The notes beneath the pieces are model-generated. The model saw nothing but the letters and a program-made list of their open reading frames with translations, was not told where the DNA came from and did no database searches. Of a stretch of 24,596 bases of DNA, positions 22,937 to 24,596 are shown piece after piece. Position 1 is the stretch's first letter, and each line of letters begins with the position of its first letter. The translations under genes were made by a program, and so were the position numbers. Source of the stretch: a virus; the IMG/VR virus record IMGVR_UViG_3300004457_000224, positions 1 through 24,596 of that record, one strand, 5' to 3'.

Positions 22937-23510
22937 GTTCTGTACTTTCTGTCTCATTGGCAACTACATCGACAACATCAACTCGCTCTGCAAGAGGTGT
23001 CTGGGGTTTAACGAAGGTGGCAAAGCGTTCAGCTAGCTTTAACAACCGGTCTCCGTCTTGAATGTCCTGTGCTAGAGGATTGTTATTCTTTTCTAAAAGC
23101 TCTTGTTTAGCCATGAGGTCAACAGAAACTTTATGAGCATCTTTCATAGAAACAAGCTTGCGTCGCATTTCACCCGTCTTCTGGTCATAGATGAAATCAC
23201 CATTGGTTAGCCTGTCTTCCACAACTGTGAGAGCAGCATTGGCAATTTTCTTAATTTTACCAGATAGCTCAACCTTCTCTTGGAGCTTTATCTCCTCAAC
23301 CTGGTTGTTCCACCACTCCGTTGCTTTCCATTGCCGGAGAGTAATTTCAGGAATGTTGAGAATACGTCCTGTCATCGCAAGATTGCCTAACAAGAGATAG
23401 CTTTGAATTGCTTCAATTTTCTGCTTATCACTCCAACGACTTTGTACAGCAGTTGTTTTTCGTGGTTTGTAAGCTAAATGCTTACTTCGTTCATTATCTG
23501 AGAGAGCCAT
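22926..23510 (-). CDS. Terminase small subunit-like DNA-binding protein (194 aa)
   Basis: Likely recognises phage DNA for packaging. A helix-turn-helix lies at about 28-68 (SDKQKIEAIQSYLLLGNLAM, GRILNIPEITLRQWKATEWW), followed by helical oligomerisation regions (about 72-140) and an acidic C-terminus (VVDVVANETESTEHDV). First gene of the late operon, two genes before terL, as expected for terS. An AAGGA site lies 7 bases upstream of the ATG, and the 5' leader hairpin and consensus promoter are 30-80 bases upstream. The identification is by HTH, size and position, since small terminases diverge strongly. Confidence 0.75.
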   Translation of the reverse strand: MALSDNERSKHLAYKPRKTTAVQSRWSDKQKIEAIQSYLLLGNLAMTGRILNIPEITLRQWKATEWWNNQVEEIKLQEKVELSGKIKKIANAALTVVEDRLTNGDFIYDQKTGEMRRKLVSMKDAHKVSVDLMAKQELLEKNNNPLAQDIQDGDRLLKLAERFATFVKPQTPLAERVDVVDVVANETESTEHDV

Positions 23511-23533
23511 AGTGTTTCCTTAAACAAGCGAGA

Positions 23534-23551
23534 GCTGCTATTTTTAGCAGC
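23534..23551 (-). promoter_or_regulatory. 5' leader stem-loop of the late operon
   Basis: Arms GCTGCTA (23534-23540) and TAGCAGC (23545-23551) form a perfect seven-pair stem with a four-base AAAA loop in the transcript. The expected leftward transcription start is near 23555, so the RNA would begin only a few bases before the stem. Hairpins at an exact 5' end protect transcripts from RNase E/RppH-type decay; that role is inferred here. Confidence 0.65.
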
Positions 23552-23561
23552 CTATACATAT

Positions 23562-23590
23562 ATTATACCACAAAAAGATAAACTTGTCAA
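23562..23590 (-). promoter_or_regulatory. Consensus sigma70 promoter for the leftward late operon
   Basis: On the minus strand TTGACA (23585-23590) and TATAAT (23562-23567) are both perfect consensus hexamers with an ideal 17-base spacer. The start should be near 23555. It drives the small terminase gene and probably the whole packaging/structural operon. A promoter this strong usually needs repression or timing control, and two palindromes lie directly upstream. Confidence 0.92.
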
Positions 23591-23593
23591 TAG

Positions 23594-23629
23594 ATTTCTA
23601 GAAAAAGTGGTATGTATTTCTAGAACAAG
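23594..23629. promoter_or_regulatory. Twin TTCTAGAA palindromes, candidate operators
   Basis: Two copies of the 14-base motif ATTTCTAGAAMAAG (M = a or c) lie at 23594-23607 and 23616-23629. Each contains the palindrome TTCTAGAA, with centres 22 bases apart (two helical turns), just upstream of the -35 box of the late promoter, at about -45 and -67. This arrangement fits a dimeric regulator binding cooperatively on one face of DNA. Confidence 0.6.
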
Positions 23630-23660
23630 AAGGTTTGTTGTTAGACAAACAACCTTTCTT
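23630..23660 (+). terminator. First tandem hairpin, rightward terminator-like
   Basis: Left arm AAGGTTTGT (23630-23638) pairs with ACAAA and ACCTT-side bases to 23656, nine pairs with a three-base bulge, followed by TTCTTT. It reads as a terminator only in the rightward direction. It ends in TTTCTTTGGA, the same tail as the next hairpin. Confidence 0.5.
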
Positions 23661-23700
23661 TGGAGCTACGACTGTAAGGAGTAGCTCTTTCTTTGGATTT
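23651..23700 (+). repeat. Left copy of an imperfect direct repeat bracketing the AT-rich island
   Basis: Shares, in the same order, AACCTT, GCTACGACTGTA (23665-23676), CTTTCTT (23687-23693) and GATTT with 24555-24589. Between the second and third blocks this copy has ten extra bases that form the second arm of the hairpin; the right copy lacks them. Confidence 0.6.
23663..23694 (+). terminator. Second tandem hairpin, rightward intrinsic terminator
   Basis: Arms GAGCTAC (23663-23669) and GTAGCTC (23681-23687), seven perfect pairs with an eleven-base loop, are followed by TTTCTTT. Together with the preceding hairpin it should stop rightward read-through coming from the left (antisense to the late operon) before the rightward promoter at 23751. 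The left arm and loop contain the 12-base core repeated near the right end. Confidence 0.65.
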
Positions 23701-23714
23701 GTTTAAACAAGATG

Positions 23715-23734
23715 TTTTATCTTTTATGATAAAA
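23715..23734. promoter_or_regulatory. AT-rich dyad upstream of the rightward promoter
   Basis: TTTTATC (23715-23721) and GATAAAA (23728-23734) are perfect inverted arms separated by six bases, a 20-base dyad lying about 17 bases before the rightward -35 box. It could be an operator. As an RNA hairpin it would be weak because it is AT-rich. Confidence 0.4.
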
Positions 23735-23750
23735 TATTTTGTTTAATCTA

Positions 23751-23778
23751 TTGACATTTATAAAAAGTATGATATACT
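23751..23778 (+). promoter_or_regulatory. Rightward sigma70 promoter, divergent from the late promoter
   Basis: TTGACA (23751-23756) and TATACT (23773-23778) with a 16-base spacer. The stretch ATCTATTGACA is identical to the one containing the -35 box of the leftward promoter. It points into the AT-rich island and the GIY-YIG gene, and beyond the window perhaps to the early genes. Confidence 0.7.
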
Positions 23779-23853
23779 AATATATATATATTATATATAA
23801 GTATATATATATATATATATAAGTAATAATATATATGTATTTATTATTATATA
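23779..23853. repeat. TA-rich low-complexity tract
   Basis: Almost pure alternating T and A, including a 19-base TA run at 23802-23820 and the palindrome TTATATATAA. It holds no gene. It marks the left edge of the AT-rich island, and it is easy to melt and prone to slippage or mis-assembly. With the promoters, operators and hairpins to its left it fills the otherwise gene-free stretch 23511-23853. Confidence 0.75.
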
Positions 23854-23979
23854 TTATTTCTTTCTTTTCTTTATATTACTTTCTTTTCTTTCTTTACGCG
23901 CCATTGTTTTTTTACAATATATACATTTATTCCCCGAAAAATAATCAGTATATAATTTACAATAATTACAGTATTTCAT
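23854..23979 (-). CDS. Mini zinc-knuckle protein (41 aa)
   Basis: An ORF below usual length cutoffs. It begins MKYCNYCKLYTDYFSGNKC and continues IYCKKTMARKERKESNIKKR. Two CxxC knuckles, C4-C7 and C19-C22, are spaced as in a zinc ribbon, and the tail is strongly basic. Similar CxxC...CxxC plus Lys/Arg tails start homing-endonuclease-associated (Endo VII/HNH-type) proteins in large viruses and phages. A hydrophobic 62-aa frame on the other strand overlaps it and is less plausible. No SD is visible, as also for the GIY-YIG gene; the two are divergent with 82 bases between them. It could be a remnant of a longer nuclease. Confidence 0.5.
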   Translation of the reverse strand: MKYCNYCKLYTDYFSGNKCIYCKKTMARKERKESNIKKRKK

Positions 23980-24061
23980 ATATAATATTAACTATATTTC
24001 ATAATGTTAAATTAAATTTGTAAAATTTATACTATAGTATTTTTTTTCTATATTTATATAT

Positions 24062-24556
24062 ATGATAAAAGGATATATATATAAAATCTCATGTAAATCT
24101 GAAAATGTTAATGAATGCTATATAGGGTCAACAGTTAATATATTAAGAAGGAAAATACAACATAAATATGATTTGAAAAAACAACCTAACAGACCAATAT
24201 ATAAATTTATTAATTCTAATGGTGGTATAGATAATTTTATTTTTGAGACATTATTAGAAGTATATATAGAAAATAGACTAGATTTATTTAAAATTGAAAA
24301 ACAATATATAAAATCAGAAAAAAAATTAATTAATTGTAATGTTCCATGTAGACAAAGAAAAGAATATTATAATGATAATAAAAATATTTTAATTCAAAAA
24401 TCAAAAGATTATTATTATCAAAATCAACAAGAAATATTAAATAAAAAAAAATCAATAAAAATAACATGTGAATGTGGATCAATATTAACTAAAAATCATT
24501 TCAACCGTCATTTAACATCAGATAAACATATAAATTATTGTTCTCTTAATCCGTAA
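24062..24556 (+). CDS. GIY-YIG homing endonuclease with C-terminal zinc finger (164 aa)
   Basis: Site-specific nuclease of the mobile GIY-YIG type. GYIYKI (4-9) and CYIGST (19-24) form the namesake strands, R29 in NILRRKIQHK is the catalytic Arg, and E79 in DLFKIEKQYI with N91 in LINCN completes the core. A Tyr/Asn/Lys-rich helical linker (about 100-130) leads to CECGSILTKNHFNRHLTSDK (136-155) with C136, C138, H150 and H156, a C2H2-like zinc motif for DNA binding. This architecture is known from large DNA viruses and some phages. It is far more AT-rich than the operon, has no SD, and lies between direct repeats. It may act free-standing. Confidence 0.85.
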   Translation: MIKGYIYKISCKSENVNECYIGSTVNILRRKIQHKYDLKKQPNRPIYKFINSNGGIDNFIFETLLEVYIENRLDLFKIEKQYIKSEKKLINCNVPCRQRKEYYNDNKNILIQKSKDYYYQNQQEILNKKKSIKITCECGSILTKNHFNRHLTSDKHINYCSLNP

Positions 24557-24589
24557 CCTTGAGTTGCTACGACTGTACTTTCTTGATTT
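24555..24589 (+). repeat. Right copy of the imperfect direct repeat
   Basis: Begins within the GIY-YIG stop codon. It holds AACCTT (24555-24560), GCTACGACTGTA (24566-24577), CTTTCTT (24578-24584) and GATTT (24585-24589) in the same order as the left copy at 23651-23700, but without the ten bases that close the left hairpin. Base composition returns to the phage average here. Confidence 0.6.
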
Positions 24590-24596
24590 TCTAAAT

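Noticed and set aside
23665-23676. TACGACT core resembling the T7 RNA polymerase promoter
   Set aside because: The remaining consensus (CACTATAGGG) is absent, and in the left copy the bases form a hairpin arm and loop.
23699-23710. Palindrome TTGTTTAAACAA as an operator
   Set aside because: The GTTTAAAC core recurs in several coding regions of the window, so it is not specific to the control region.
23835-24023. 62-aa rightward ORF of mostly Phe, Tyr, Leu and Ile
   Set aside because: It looks like the translation of AT-rich DNA, lacks a ribosome site and overlaps the more plausible zinc-knuckle frame on the other strand.

Overview
The window is most likely part of a tailed bacteriophage genome (Caudoviricetes). 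It carries an almost unbroken leftward late operon for DNA packaging, head, short tail and fibres, plus a small regulatory region and an AT-rich island at the right end. A podovirus-like (short-tailed) particle is inferred. There is a portal with a long C-terminal helical tail, P22 gp4-like and gp10-like head-tail connectors, and three presumed ejection proteins; I see no tape measure, tail tube or sheath gene. Shine-Dalgarno (SD) sites of the AAGGA/GGAG type, consensus sigma70 promoters and a 3-TM holin point to a Gram-negative bacterial host. No integrase, repressor, replication gene, tRNA or endolysin is visible.

Layout, in the direction of late transcription (right to left): consensus sigma70 promoter and 5' hairpin (about 23.53-23.63 kb); small terminase, cupin, HNH-like protein, large terminase, portal (23.5-18.6 kb); a 68-aa protein, a GroES-like co-chaperonin, scaffold, a small head protein, a decoration-like protein and the HK97-fold major capsid protein (18.6-15.3 kb); a run of small beta-rich virion proteins (15.2-12.2 kb); a tail-fibre and adhesin cassette with Gly-rich, YD-repeat-like, Ala-rich coiled-coil and tandem-repeat proteins and two small zinc proteins (12.2-6.7 kb); membrane/lysis proteins including the holin (6.7-5.7 kb); gp4-like and gp10-like connectors (5.7-3.6 kb); a small virion protein, a GNAT acetyltransferase and three presumed internal/ejection proteins (3.6-0.1 kb). 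Most junctions are ATGA, TAATG or few-base overlaps, which implies translational coupling. Hairpins after the capsid gene, after the following gene and after the Ala-rich fibre probably set transcript levels within the operon.

The right end differs. Two promoters diverge at 23.56-23.78 kb and share an identical 11-base stretch containing the -35 box. Between them lie two TTCTAGAA palindromes, two tandem hairpins oriented as rightward terminators, and an AT-rich dyad. From about 23.78 kb to 24.56 kb the DNA is extremely AT-rich. This stretch encodes a 41-aa double zinc-knuckle protein (-) and a GIY-YIG endonuclease with a C-terminal zinc-finger-like motif (+). Imperfect direct repeats sharing a 12-base core lie on both sides (23.65-23.70 and 24.555-24.589 kb), so the island looks like a homing-endonuclease insertion into the phage control region. 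An assembly join is the main alternative.

Genes absent from a simple long-ORF view but supported here: 10679-10855 (-), 58 aa, GTG start with an SD and a GTGA overlap; and 23854-23979 (-), 41 aa, with two CxxC knuckles.
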